Positions 28,376 to 36,800 are shown, counted from the first letter of the stretch. The stretch is DNA of 64,000 nucleotides from Mycobacterium sp. UM_WGJ (GCF_000455125.1 NZ_AUWR01000027.1:26435-90434), one strand, 5' to 3'. Numbers and translations: made by a program. The notes: generated by a model from the sequence alone, not told the origin.

Positions 28376-28480
28376 GATGCCCCGCGGCCAGTATCTGGCT
28401 AACACAGTGGCGGAACCGCGCCGGACTTTCACCGGACTTCCTGACGCCACGAGACGGCGGCCAGCCTAACGCAGCGCGGC
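28376..28480 (-). promoter_or_regulatory. Cobalamin riboswitch (compact type) before cobN
   Basis: Read on the minus strand, the leader shows AGGAAGTCCGGTGAAAGTCC, then GGCGCGGTTCCGCCACTGTG, then the B12-box-like TTAGCCAGATACTGGCC. The distance between ACTGT and the box is only a few bases, so this is a compact aptamer without the P7-P11 periphery. The cobN ribosome-binding site follows about 35 bases later. Repression of cobN-F-Q-K by cobalamin is expected from the family. Confidence 0.88.
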
Positions 28481-28496
28481 ATGCAACAATGTCGCC

Positions 28497-28645
28497 GGTA
28501 AGGCGATGACGAATGAGGAAGCCGGTGCGAATCCGGCGCGGTCCCGCCACTGTCATCGGGGAGCGACCCTCATCAGCCACGGCCCGCCACTTGTGGGGTT
28601 GGAAGGCGAGGCGAGCAGTGATCCGAGAGCCAGGAGACTCACGTC
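28497..28645 (+). promoter_or_regulatory. Cobalamin riboswitch (long class-I type) before the ABC importer
   Basis: All canonical parts are seen in order: TGAGGAAGCCGGTGCGAATC, GGCGCGGTCCCGCCACTGTC, AGCCACGGCCCGCC, GGTTGGAAGGCGAGGC and the B12 box GAGAGCCAGGAGACTCACG. A conserved platform hairpin (CGGGGCGGTGTACCCCG, 28662-28678) follows, with GAGGAAG as possible ribosome-binding region. It is one of the clearest class-I cobalamin aptamers in the window and controls the downstream importer operon. Confidence 0.93.
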
Positions 28646-28697
28646 AACGCGTCCTGCGAACCGGGGCGGTGTACCCCGAGGAAGCTGACTCACGCTC

Positions 28698-29894
28698 ATG
28701 TCCCGTGCGTTGCGGGTAGTTGCTGCGCTCCTGGTAGCGCTGGCCACCGCGCTGTCGTTGGCCGGCTGCTCCGGCGAACCCGCTTCCCGCACACTGCAAG
28801 CGCGTTCCGGCTGCATCACCGGCTTCGATCCGGCCGCCGACTACTTCCCAGACAAGTCGACGCTGACCGAAGCCACCAACTTCGCCATCACCTACCACGG
28901 CAGCTACCAGGTTCTGACGGTCAAGCGGCCCTACCTCGGCGGCAAGCCGATGTCGTGGGTGTTGGTGCGCTGCGGTGCGCCCACGCCGACGCTGACCGGG
29001 GAGCTGGCGAACGCCCAACGGATCACCGTCCCGGTGCAGAGCCTCTACTCGGGCTCGACGACGCATCTGGCGATGATCACCGAACTCGGCCAAGCCGGCG
29101 TGGTCACCGGAGTGGCGAGCCCGGCAGCCGTCGCCGACCCGCAGATCCGTGCGCGCATCGACACCGGTGAGATCGTCGGCTACGCCCCCGGCGGGCAGAT
29201 CAATATCGAGCGCGTGATCGGCGCGGGCCCCGACCTGCTGGTCACCGAGGGCATCGACGACCCCGGCTATCCCAAGCTGCGCGAAGCCGGCACCCCGGTG
29301 CTGGCCGACGCCGAATGGCTGGAACCGACCCCGCTGGGCCGCGCCGAGTGGATCAAGGTGTTCGCCGCGCTGACCGGGACCGAACGCCAAGCCGCGCAGG
29401 CCTACCAGGCCATCCGCGACCGTTACCGTGCCTTGGCGGCTCAAGCCGCCGCAACCAAGCCCGTCGAGGTCTTGGTCGGCACCATGTACTCGGGCAGCTG
29501 GTCGATGCCCACTGGCGAGAGCTACTCGGGGCGCCTGGTTGCCGACGCCGGCGGCGCCTACCCCTGGCTGTCGGACACCGGCGCCGAGAACCGGCAACTG
29601 AACTTCGAGTCGGTGTACGCCCGTGCCGGCACCGCGCCGGTCTGGCTGATCACCGACGACTGGCACACCCTGGGCGATGCGGTGGCCCGTGACAGCCGCT
29701 ACGGCGAGCTGACCGCGCTGCGGACCGGCCACGTCTGGTCGGCGACCAAGGCAATGACATCCCTTGGCGGCAACCTCTATTGGGAACGCGGCACGGCCCG
29801 ACCGGATCTGATGCTCGGCGACTTGGTCGCGATCCTGCATCCCGAGCTCGCCACCGAACACGCGTTCGAGTTCTACCGGCGGGTGCCGCGTTGA
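28698..29894 (+). CDS. ABC transporter substrate-binding lipoprotein (BtuF-like, corrinoid or cobalt-related)
   Basis: This is a 398-residue exported lipoprotein: a hydrophobic signal (RVVAALLVALATALSLAGC) ends in a lipobox with the lipidated Cys at residue 24. The rest has the class-III periplasmic-binding fold of the BtuF/FecB type (VTGVASPAAVADP, NIERVIGAGPDLLVTEG, long central helix, ITDDWHTLGDAV). A cobalamin riboswitch in front makes vitamin B12, cobinamide or another corrinoid the likely ligand. A siderophore is less likely, but the fold alone does not exclude it. It overlaps the permease gene by four bases. Confidence 0.85.
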   Translation: MSRALRVVAALLVALATALSLAGCSGEPASRTLQARSGCITGFDPAADYFPDKSTLTEATNFAITYHGSYQVLTVKRPYLGGKPMSWVLVRCGAPTPTLTGELANAQRITVPVQSLYSGSTTHLAMITELGQAGVVTGVASPAAVADPQIRARIDTGEIVGYAPGGQINIERVIGAGPDLLVTEGIDDPGYPKLREAGTPVLADAEWLEPTPLGRAEWIKVFAALTGTERQAAQAYQAIRDRYRALAAQAAATKPVEVLVGTMYSGSWSMPTGESYSGRLVADAGGAYPWLSDTGAENRQLNFESVYARAGTAPVWLITDDWHTLGDAVARDSRYGELTALRTGHVWSATKAMTSLGGNLYWERGTARPDLMLGDLVAILHPELATEHAFEFYRRVPR

Positions 29895-30931
29895 AGCCGC
29901 GTATCGCCCTGGTGCTGACCGCGCTGAGCGCCGCGGTGGTCCTGCTGGCCGTGCTCGGGCTGGTGCTCGGGCCGGTGCGGGTGCCGGTGCTCGACACCGT
30001 GCAGGTGCTGTTCGGCGCCGAACCCTCCGACCCGCGCTGGCAGGTGATCGTGTGGAACATGCGGCTGCCGCGGGTGCTGACCGCGCTGGCCGCCGGGTCC
30101 GCGCTGGGCGTCGCCGGCCTGCAGCTGCAAACCCTGTTCCGCAACACCCTCGCCGATCCCTACATTCTGGGCGTGAGCTCCGGGGCGAGCCTGGGTGTTG
30201 CGGTGGTCGTGCTACTTGGTGGGGCGGCCGCCGGCGGTTTCACCACCGCGGTGGCCGGTGCCAGCCGCGCCACGGAAGTGATCGCAGCGGCCCTGGGTGC
30301 GGCGGCCATGCTCACGCTGGTTCTGGTGCTGTCGCGATGGACCCGCTCGGCTGCGACGCTGCTGCTGATCGGTGTGATGATCGGCGCGGCCAGCACCGCG
30401 CTGGTGAGCTTGGCGCTGGTGTACTCCGATCCGCAGCGGGTGCAGCAGTACCTGTTGTGGGGCCTGGGCAGCTTCGCCGGAACCGGTTGGGCCGATTTGG
30501 AGTTGCTGCTGCCGCTGGTGGCCGTCGGGCTGTTGACCGCGGCGATGACGATCCGGCCGCTCAACGCCCTGCTGCTCGGCGAGAGTTACGCGGCGACTAT
30601 GGGCATCAACGTGCACCGGGCCCGGATCGTCACGGTCGTCTCTGCGTCACTGCTGGCCGGTGTGACGACCGCGTTCTGCGGCCCGATCGCGTTCCTCGGC
30701 CTGGTGGTGCCGCACGTGGCCCGCATCGTGATGGGCACCTCCGATCACCGGGTGGTGGTCCCGGCGGTGGTCTTGCTGGGCGCAATCGCCGCGCTGGCCT
30801 GCGGCATCGTCAGCCAGGTGCCCGGCAGCGACCTGGTCATCCCGATCAACGCGGTCACCGCGCTGGTCGGGGCGCCGGTGGTGATCGCCGTGCTGCTGCG
30901 GGCCCGCCGAGGATCGGGGTTGCCGTCATGA
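29891..30931 (+). CDS. FecCD/BtuC-family ABC transporter permease
   Basis: This is a 346-residue inner-membrane permease with about ten hydrophobic segments and the family blocks LPRVLTALAAGSALGVAGLQ, LADPYILGVSSGASLGVA, LLWGLGSFAG and FLGLVVPHVARIVMGTSDH, the last including the ATPase-contact region. TTG 29891 overlaps the binding-protein stop and restores the usual N terminus just before the first helix. A single permease gene implies a homodimeric BtuC2-type pore. The operon position under a B12 riboswitch supports corrinoid import. Confidence 0.88.
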   Translation: MKPRIALVLTALSAAVVLLAVLGLVLGPVRVPVLDTVQVLFGAEPSDPRWQVIVWNMRLPRVLTALAAGSALGVAGLQLQTLFRNTLADPYILGVSSGASLGVAVVVLLGGAAAGGFTTAVAGASRATEVIAAALGAAAMLTLVLVLSRWTRSAATLLLIGVMIGAASTALVSLALVYSDPQRVQQYLLWGLGSFAGTGWADLELLLPLVAVGLLTAAMTIRPLNALLLGESYAATMGINVHRARIVTVVSASLLAGVTTAFCGPIAFLGLVVPHVARIVMGTSDHRVVVPAVVLLGAIAALACGIVSQVPGSDLVIPINAVTALVGAPVVIAVLLRARRGSGLPS

Positions 30932-32682
30932 CGCCACCGGCCGTCGAGCTTGCCGGCCTGGCGATCGGCTACCGCGGCCGGCGCCGGTCGACGACAGTGG
31001 CGACCGGGCTGGCAGCCCAGGCTCGCCGCGGCGAACTGACCGTGCTGATCGGGCCGAACGGCGCCGGAAAGTCCACCCTGATTCGCACCCTGGCGGGGTT
31101 GCAGCCCGCGCTCGGCGGACGTGTTCTGTTGGACGGCGCCGACCTGACCGCGCTCCCCCGCGACGAACTGGCCCGCCGGGTCGCGGTGGTGCTGACCGAA
31201 CGCGTCGACCCCGGCTTGTTGTCGGCGCGAGAACTGGTTGGGCTGGGCCGCATCCCACATCTGGGGCTGGGTGCTCGACTTCGCCCGGTCGATGAGGGGA
31301 TCATCGACTGGGCGTTGGCGGCGACCGGTGCTCAGCATCTGGCATCGCGGCCGGCGGCCGAACTGTCCGACGGTGAATGCCAGCGGGTCCTGACCGCGCG
31401 AGCGCTGGCCCAGCAGCCGGGTCTGCTGATCCTTGACGAGCCGACCGCGTTTCTGGATGTGTCTTCACGGGCCGCACTGTTCGGTCTGTTGCGTGAGCTC
31501 GCCCGCGACCAGCAGTTGGCGGTAGTGCTGAGCACCCACGATCTGGAATTGGCACTGCGGGTGGCTGATCGGGTGTGGCTGATGGATCCGGCGGGCACCC
31601 TGGTGGACACCGTAGGCGAAGAGCTGATGTTGTCCGGGCGCATTGGGGACATGTTCGGCAACGACACCCTGCGTTTCGACCCGGCTAGCGGCATGTTCGA
31701 GCTCACTACCCGCGCCGACAGCGATGGCGCGGCACGCATCGCCCGCGTCGACGCTGCAGAGCCGTTGCGCTCCGCCCTGACGCGGGTGCTGTCGCGGGAA
31801 GGCTGGGACCTCGGCGAGCCCGCCGAAATCGTTTTCACAGCAACCGATCCCGCTGCCATCACGCTGCGTACCGCCGGCGGCAACCAGGCCATTGCACTGC
31901 GCGACCTAACGCAGCGGCTGCGCACTCTGCCCGCAACCTCGCATCGCTGCATCCCCCAGGATCGGACGCTGACGGCACTGGCCGAGTTGTCCACCGTCAG
32001 CTCCTATTTCGCGGTCTCGACCGGGGCCGCTGACGACGCCGACTGGCGTCCGGTGACGCAGCTCTACACCGACCCCGACCTGCTGGCCAGCGTGGTTGCC
32101 GGCGTGCAGGACCGCATCGGCGCATCGGATGTTCGCGTGGCGGTGTCCACCTTCTACCTCGGATATGCGGCGCGGCTGTGGTCGATCGGGCTGGGCGGGC
32201 TCGCCGAGCACGGGCTGCTGGTCGATCTGGATCCCGATCAACTCTGGTACTCCGACTGCGGCGGCAGCATCCGGCTTCACCTGCCGAACCCGATGGCCTG
32301 GCAGGGCTCGTCGGGCAATGCGGATCTGGAGCCGATGCTGGCCGAGATGATCCTGGCTGGGCACCTGACGCCATTGGCCGCCGCGGTGCGCCGGCTCGGT
32401 CCGATCTCGCAACGACTGCTGGACGGCAATGCCGCCTCCGCAGCCCTGGGTGCCGCCCGCGCCCTGTGCTGGCATCACGGTGGAAATCTGGCGGACGAAC
32501 CGAGCTGGGAACTCGCACGCAACATGTGCGAGACCGAATACCTTAACGGCACAGTATGTTTCGACGACTCCAGCACGGATTATCGGCGGACCAGCTGTTG
32601 CCTGTTCTATCGCACGCCCGGCGGCGGACTTTGCGGTGATTGCGCATTGACCCACAAGCCCCAGGTTCGCCTGAACCCATGA
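30928..32682 (+). CDS. ABC ATPase fused to a FhuF-like 2Fe-2S protein
   Basis: This is one 584-residue chain. Residues 1 to about 250 are an ABC ATPase of the FecE/BtuD type: Walker A GPNGAGKST at 42-50, signature LSDGECQR near 145, Walker B LLILDEPTAFLD, switch STHDLEL. Residues about 285-584 resemble FhuF-type ferric reductases and end in the characteristic CC-x10-C-x2-C motif (Cys557, Cys558, Cys569, Cys572; CCLFYRTPGGGLCGDC), which binds an unusual 2Fe-2S cluster. In FhuF the cluster reduces imported ferric siderophores. Here, under a B12 riboswitch, reduction of an imported Co(III) corrinoid or metal complex is my inference. The start overlaps the permease stop. Confidence 0.85.
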   Translation: MTPPAVELAGLAIGYRGRRRSTTVATGLAAQARRGELTVLIGPNGAGKSTLIRTLAGLQPALGGRVLLDGADLTALPRDELARRVAVVLTERVDPGLLSARELVGLGRIPHLGLGARLRPVDEGIIDWALAATGAQHLASRPAAELSDGECQRVLTARALAQQPGLLILDEPTAFLDVSSRAALFGLLRELARDQQLAVVLSTHDLELALRVADRVWLMDPAGTLVDTVGEELMLSGRIGDMFGNDTLRFDPASGMFELTTRADSDGAARIARVDAAEPLRSALTRVLSREGWDLGEPAEIVFTATDPAAITLRTAGGNQAIALRDLTQRLRTLPATSHRCIPQDRTLTALAELSTVSSYFAVSTGAADDADWRPVTQLYTDPDLLASVVAGVQDRIGASDVRVAVSTFYLGYAARLWSIGLGGLAEHGLLVDLDPDQLWYSDCGGSIRLHLPNPMAWQGSSGNADLEPMLAEMILAGHLTPLAAAVRRLGPISQRLLDGNAASAALGAARALCWHHGGNLADEPSWELARNMCETEYLNGTVCFDDSSTDYRRTSCCLFYRTPGGGLCGDCALTHKPQVRLNP

Positions 32683-32696
32683 AGGAAGGGATTCCC

Positions 32697-33275
32697 ATGA
32701 CCGAGAGCACCGGCACCGTCGTCGCCGATCCCCCGATCGTCGACACCGAAGACCGCGGTCGCGAACAACGCTGGCCGCTGCCGACCGATCAGCAGAGCCT
32801 GCTGGATCTGCTGCACCTGTGCTTCGACGAGTACTGGAACGAGATCTGGTTCGGCATCATCATGGAAGGCGCGGCCTGGGAAGTGGCCGCACCCAACGCG
32901 CCGCGCAAGATCGGCATGCTCGACGGCTACGCCACCATCGACTTCGGCCGCTGGCACTTTCACCTGTGCATCGGCAAGCACCGGGCCAGCGGAAACGAGC
33001 TGGGCCGCATTCGGAGATGCACCCGCGCCGAGCTGTACCGGCGCATCGGCAAGGACGGCAACCCCCAGTCGTGGGGCGTGCGCCTGTTCAACGGGCGCGA
33101 CGAGCAGATGATGACCGTGATGCTGCCGAACCCGTTCCTCACCAACGACCAGCAGATGCGCGACGAGCCCGAGTGGGGTCAGCTGGAGCTGTGGGACAAG
33201 CTGCGCGAGAAGTACCTGGGCCTGGGGCCGGACCCGCTGGACCGCGGCGGGAACCGGATCCGCTGCGGCGGTTAG
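32697..33275 (+). CDS. Conserved hypothetical protein of the importer operon
   Basis: This is a 192-residue soluble protein without signal or membrane segments. I do not recognise a named function. Visible features are an acidic/aromatic N-terminal half (LLHLCFDEYWNEIWFGIIMEG), a block GRWHFHLCIGKHRASGNELGRIRRCTRAELYRR containing paired His and Cys residues that could bind metal or corrin, and a C-terminal ELWDKLREKYLGLGPDPLDRGG. ATG 32697 is preferred, with GAAGGAAGGG 7 bases upstream. ATG 32679, overlapping the preceding stop, is an alternative. Being last in the riboswitch-led operon, it may help process imported corrinoid or cobalt. The stop codon lies inside repeat copy B. Confidence 0.7.
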   Translation: MTESTGTVVADPPIVDTEDRGREQRWPLPTDQQSLLDLLHLCFDEYWNEIWFGIIMEGAAWEVAAPNAPRKIGMLDGYATIDFGRWHFHLCIGKHRASGNELGRIRRCTRAELYRRIGKDGNPQSWGVRLFNGRDEQMMTVMLPNPFLTNDQQMRDEPEWGQLELWDKLREKYLGLGPDPLDRGGNRIRCGG

Positions 33276-33337
33276 CGAGACTCGACGAAGGAGAGCCGAA
33301 GCTGGACCGCCGCAACAAACCCGGCGGTTAGCGAGAC
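33267..33337 (+). repeat. Hairpin repeat copy B plus partial direct duplication
   Basis: Copy B (33267-33313) is the second example of the short repeat: it begins GGCGGTTAGC, contains ACTCGACGAAGGAGAGCCG and ends GCTGGACCGCCGC. Its first 16-base block CGGCGGTTAGCGAGAC (33266-33281) is repeated exactly at 33322-33337, 56 bases later, as if a second element start were duplicated. The stop codon of the conserved hypothetical gene is within the first block. Relative to copy A it lacks one C and one G in the stem arms. Confidence 0.7.
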
Positions 33338-33360
33338 CAGGCACCTAGGAGCAGTTGATT

Positions 33361-33407
33361 TTGCAGCCAGGGCTGTGCGCGGAGGGCGGGCACAGCCCTG
33401 GCTGCAA
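33361..33407. terminator. Perfect long inverted repeat, probable bidirectional terminator
   Basis: The arms TTGCAGCCAGGGCTGTG (33361-33377) and CACAGCCCTGGCTGCAA (33391-33407) are perfectly complementary over 17 bases, with a 13-base loop. The element sits between the convergent ends of the importer operon and the PPE gene. It is flanked by TTGATT on one side and AATTG on the other, so it may stop transcription from both directions. Classical long U-tracts are absent, which is common in mycobacteria. Confidence 0.7.
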
Positions 33408-33427
33408 TTGCAACGCCGCCGGTCCGG

Positions 33428-35164
33428 CTAGTCCGGCTCTGCCGGCCAGGTGTTGGGCATCATCGGGCTGATGGCGCCACCGCCGAATCCGTCGTCGGTC
33501 AGCGCGGTCAGCCCGCCCGGCCGTGCGCTGCTCACCCGGTGGGTGCCACCCGCGAAGCCCTGCGATCCGGCTCCTCGACTGGAGGCGACCGCCCCGGCGA
33601 GTTCCGGCACCGCATCCGGCTCCAAGTCCATATACTCATAGCCGCGGCCGAGCATGCCGACCTTGGCCTTACGCCGACGGCGCTGCGGGGCCTTCTGCTC
33701 CGCCGATTCCTCCACGGGCGCCGCCGCACTGTCCGGCTTCGGCGCCGCCTTCTTACGCGAGCTGGTGCCTGAGCCTCGACGAGCGCCCATGTCCAAGCCG
33801 CCGACCATGTACATGTAGGCGGGCATGGTGACCGACGGCGGTCCCGCCGGAGTCGGCGGCGGCGCTCCGGGCGGCGGAGGGGCAGCTGCTGCCGGTGCCG
33901 GCGCAGGGGCGGGCGCGGGAGCCGGAGCAGGAGCCGGAGCGGGAGCCGGTGCCGGCGGCGAAGCCATCGCCAGTCCCGGCGGGGGCGCAGGAGGCGGCGG
34001 CACCGCAGCGGCCAACGCATGATGTGCCATCGCCCCGATACCCAGACCGCCGATCACTCCCGCAGATCCGAGCACGGTCGTGCCGGCCATCGTGGCGGCC
34101 AGCGCCGGCAGCAACGCCGTCTGGGTGATCAGATAGTTCAGCGCCTGAATGGTGTTGCCGATGGTGGACGTGACGATCTCGACCATCGCCAACGGCACCA
34201 CCACACCCAGCGCCTGGGGATTGAACAGCGCCGTGTACATCATCGCGATCACGTCGTCGATGATCACGATGCTGGTGAACGCGAAGTAGGAGCCGGGGTC
34301 CAGCGGCACCGAGAAGACATAGGCCAAACTGGCGGGGTTGAAGAAGCTGAACGGGTTGCCGGTCCAACCCAGCCAGGAACCGGGAACCGGCCACGGCGGC
34401 AACAGCGGCGAGCCGGCCTGCAGGCTGGCAAAGAAGTCTGCGAACGGATCGCCGAGACCGGTGTAGCCGATCTTGGCAAAGAACTCCTGCAACTCGACGT
34501 ACAGCGGGTACTGGCTGCTGTCGGGATAGGGCGGGCTGGGCACCAGGCTTTCGAGCCATTTGGCGAAGTCCAGGAACCACTGCGGTGGATCCGGCGCGGT
34601 GTCCGCCGCGCTGCCGGGCGTCTTGAGCACCATCGGCGCCGGCTCGGTCTGGGCCGCCGCGGCGGTCGCGACCGCCGCGCCGGCTACCGCCTGATAGACG
34701 GTCATCACGGCTGCGGCCTGCGCCCACATCCGCGCGTAGTCGGCCTCGTTCAGCGCGATCGGAATCGTGTTGACACCAAAGAAATTCGTGCCCACCAACA
34801 CCGCGTGGGTCACATGGTTGGCGACCAGCTCAGCCATGGTCGGCATCGCCGCGAGCGCGGCGGTGTAGCCCGCGGCCGCCGTCTCCTGCTGCGCCGCGGT
34901 GGCGGCACTGTTGGTGACGGCACGCAGCAGCCAGGCCAGATAGGGGGCGTTGGCGGCCACGAACGCCTCGGCGGACGGCCCCTGCCACGCGCCGGCCTGC
35001 ACCGCACCCAGCACCGCCGTCAACTCATCGGCGATCGCGGCGTATTCAGTGCTCAACGCGCTCCACGCCGCAGCCGATGACAATAGTGGTCCGGCCCCGG
35101 GGCCGGCCGACAGTGACGTTGAATGTACTTCTGGCGGAGAGGCCATCCAGATCGGTGCAGTCAT
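33428..35164 (-). CDS. PPE family protein (PPE2-like), B12-riboswitch-controlled
   Basis: This 578-residue protein has the N-terminal PPE domain of about 180 residues: Pro-Pro-Glu at positions 10-12 (MASPPEVHS), W-x-G as [10 protein letters not shown], and the [21 protein letters not shown] region. A hydrophobic middle part is followed by a long Ala-Pro stretch around residues 400-440. The C-terminal basic cluster [21 protein letters not shown] resembles that of M. tuberculosis PPE2, in which a basic stretch acts as a nuclear localisation signal and the gene also follows a B12 riboswitch. PPE proteins are typically exported by ESX systems. No PE partner or ESX gene is in the window. A role in cobalt or corrinoid uptake is inference. 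Confidence 0.88.
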   Translation of the reverse strand: MTAPIWMASPPEVHSTSLSAGPGAGPLLSSAAAWSALSTEYAAIADELTAVLGAVQAGAWQGPSAEAFVAANAPYLAWLLRAVTNSAATAAQQETAAAGYTAALAAMPTMAELVANHVTHAVLVGTNFFGVNTIPIALNEADYARMWAQAAAVMTVYQAVAGAAVATAAAAQTEPAPMVLKTPGSAADTAPDPPQWFLDFAKWLESLVPSPPYPDSSQYPLYVELQEFFAKIGYTGLGDPFADFFASLQAGSPLLPPWPVPGSWLGWTGNPFSFFNPASLAYVFSVPLDPGSYFAFTSIVIIDDVIAMMYTALFNPQALGVVVPLAMVEIVTSTIGNTIQALNYLITQTALLPALAATMAGTTVLGSAGVIGGLGIGAMAHHALAAAVPPPPAPPPGLAMASPPAPAPAPAPAPAPAPAPAPAPAAAAPPPPGAPPPTPAGPPSVTMPAYMYMVGGLDMGARRGSGTSSRKKAAPKPDSAAAPVEESAEQKAPQRRRRKAKVGMLGRGYEYMDLEPDAVPELAGAVASSRGAGSQGFAGGTHRVSSARPGGLTALTDDGFGGGAISPMMPNTWPAEPD

Positions 35165-35202
35165 CGCGCACCGCCGGATGCCACCCGAAAAGGGCGCAAC
35201 AT
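35161..35202 (-). CDS. Putative 13-residue upstream mini-ORF coupled to the PPE gene
   Basis: Between the riboswitch platform and the PPE start lies ATG 35202 opening a 13-codon frame ([13 protein letters not shown]). Its TGA overlaps the PPE ATG in the four-base form ATGA. The purine-rich GAGAGAG of the leader is about 13 bases before this ATG, whereas it is over 50 bases from the PPE start itself. In the second PPE gene the same GAGAGAG is 9 bases before the PPE GTG. Translation of the mini-ORF with coupling to PPE is therefore plausible but unproven. Confidence 0.45.
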   Translation of the reverse strand: MLRPFRVASGGAR

Positions 35203-35251
35203 GGGGGTTTGTCAGCTCTCTCGGGGTACACCGCCCCGGGTCGCAGGATGC

Positions 35252-35400
35252 GACGATGTGAGTGTCCTGACTCTCGGATCAACGCTCGCCTCGCCTTCCA
35301 GCTCCATCAGAGCCGTGGCAGTTGAGGGTCGCTCCCCGATCACAGTGGCGGGACCGTGCCGGATTCACACCGGCTTCCTGCACCATCGTTGCCGTACCGG
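35252..35400 (-). promoter_or_regulatory. Cobalamin riboswitch (class-I type) before the first PPE gene
   Basis: On the minus strand the aptamer reads GCAGGAAGCCGGTGTGAATC, then CGGCACGGTCCCGCCACTGT, GCCACGGCTC, GCTGGAAGGCGAGGCGAGC and the box GAGTCAGGACACTCAC. Every block corresponds to the riboswitch before the ABC importer, so the two leaders are clearly related. The platform hairpin CGGGGCGGTGTACCCCG (35222-35238) and GAGAGAGCTGAC follow. It lies downstream of the MocR gene on the same strand. Confidence 0.9.
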
Positions 35401-35443
35401 GGCATTATCGCACGCTACGGCGCGCAACGCCCGGAAAGCGCGA

Positions 35444-36760
35444 CTACACGCTGGCCCGGCCTGGGCCGCGCACTGCAGCGGCGACCGCGTCGGCCAGCGC
35501 GTCGACGTCGGCGGGGGCCAGCTCGGCGATGGTCACCCGCAGGCCCGCAGTGGCCCGAATCCGGAACCGCGCCCCCGGGGCCGCGGCCCAGCCTGCGGCG
35601 AACAACGCCGTCATCGCCACCGCCTCGTCGGGCACCGGGATCCATACGTTGAGCCCGGACCGGCCGTGCGCGATCACGCCCCGGTCGGCCAGCGCCGCGC
35701 ACAGCCCGAGGCGGGCCGCGCGGTAGGCGGCTTCGGCCTCGGCCACCCGCCGCGTCGCTGCGTCGTCGCGCCACAGCTCGACAGCCAGGTTCTGCAGCAG
35801 GTGGCTGACCCAGCCCGGTCCCAGCCGCTGGCGACCCTGCACCCGTTCGACGGTGCGCTGGTCACCGGCCAGCACCGCCAGCCGCAGATCCGGGCCATAC
35901 GCCTTGGCCGCCGACCGAATGAACGCCCAGTGCCGGCTCACGCCCGCCAGCGGATGCAACGGCACCCCGGCGATCGCCGCCCCGTGGTCGTCTTCGACCA
36001 GTAGCACCTCCGAATCTGCCAGCAATGCCCCTAGGGCATCTGCTCGCTCCGCCGAAACGGCTGCGCCGGTCGGATTTTGGGCGCGACTTGTCACCACCAC
36101 AGCACGCACCCCCCGTTGCAGCGCCCGGGCCAGGTCGGCAGGCAGCGGGCCGTCGTCATCGACTCCGACCGGCTCCGGTGTCAGCCCCAGCGCGCCGAGC
36201 AGATCGAGCAGGTTGGGCCACCCCGGATCTTCGACGGCCACCCGGTCACCGGGACGCAGGTGGGCGCTGAGCACCCGCTCGATTCCGTCCAGGGCCCCGG
36301 AGGTGACCGCGAGGTGGTCGGCCGGTACACCGTCGGCGGCCAGCTCGGCCGCGGCATGCTCAGCCAGTGCCGACGCGATCGGCGGATGCCCGTAGAGCAC
36401 CACCGGTCCGGGGCGCGCCGGCACAGCGGCGATAGCGGGCAACAGCGCCGGGTTGGGGTTTCCGGTCGACAGATCCCGCACGCCCGGCGGCACGGCCAGC
36501 CCGCGCAGCGAGCGCGGTGTGGTCGCCGGCCGATCACGCACCCGGGTGCCACGCCGACCGGAGCTTTCGACCGCGCCGCGGTCGCGCAACAGCCGGTAGG
36601 CGGCGGCGACGGTGTTCGGGTTCACCCCGAGCTGCTGGGCCAGCCCGCGGATCGGCGGCAGTGCGGCCCCGGGCGCCAACGCGCCGCGCGCGATGCCCTC
36701 CTCGACGCTCGCCGCGATGGCCTCGGCCCCCCCACCGGCAATGCTATATTGTACTGGCAC
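35444..36760 (-). CDS. MocR/PdxR-type GntR regulator with aminotransferase domain
   Basis: This 438-residue protein combines an N-terminal GntR winged helix (about residues 10-75; LPPIRGLAQQLGVNPNTVAAAYRLL) with a fold-type I aminotransferase-like domain. The PLP-binding lysine is in IRSAAKAYGPDLRLAV around residue 285, and NPTG is present (SRAQNPTGAAVS). MocR proteins sense PLP or an amino compound and usually control a divergent gene. The divergent PNPOx-like gene and the two direct repeats in the shared 40-base promoter fit that model. GTG 36760 is the start, inside the first repeat. Confidence 0.87.
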   Translation of the reverse strand: MPVQYSIAGGGAEAIAASVEEGIARGALAPGAALPPIRGLAQQLGVNPNTVAAAYRLLRDRGAVESSGRRGTRVRDRPATTPRSLRGLAVPPGVRDLSTGNPNPALLPAIAAVPARPGPVVLYGHPPIASALAEHAAAELAADGVPADHLAVTSGALDGIERVLSAHLRPGDRVAVEDPGWPNLLDLLGALGLTPEPVGVDDDGPLPADLARALQRGVRAVVVTSRAQNPTGAAVSAERADALGALLADSEVLLVEDDHGAAIAGVPLHPLAGVSRHWAFIRSAAKAYGPDLRLAVLAGDQRTVERVQGRQRLGPGWVSHLLQNLAVELWRDDAATRRVAEAEAAYRAARLGLCAALADRGVIAHGRSGLNVWIPVPDEAVAMTALFAAGWAAAPGARFRIRATAGLRVTIAELAPADVDALADAVAAAVRGPGRASV

Positions 36761-36782
36761 ATCTCCTATATTGCACTAGTAC
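36744..36782. promoter_or_regulatory. Direct-repeat operator between MocR and PNPOx-like genes
   Basis: The 17-base motif CTATATTGTACTGGCAC (36744-36760) is repeated as CTATATTGCACTAGTAC (36766-36782) with a 22-base period, about two helical turns. Tandem sites of this kind are the known binding mode of MocR/PdxR regulators. The first copy covers the start codon of the regulator gene, and the AT-rich TATATT may also serve as -10 elements. Confidence 0.7.
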
Positions 36783-36800
36783 ATTAATGGAGGCAACCCC

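Noticed and set aside
33880-33965. Short tandem repeat array
   Set aside because: It is the Ala-Pro codon run of the PPE protein. The bases vary between units and it is not a CRISPR or minisatellite.
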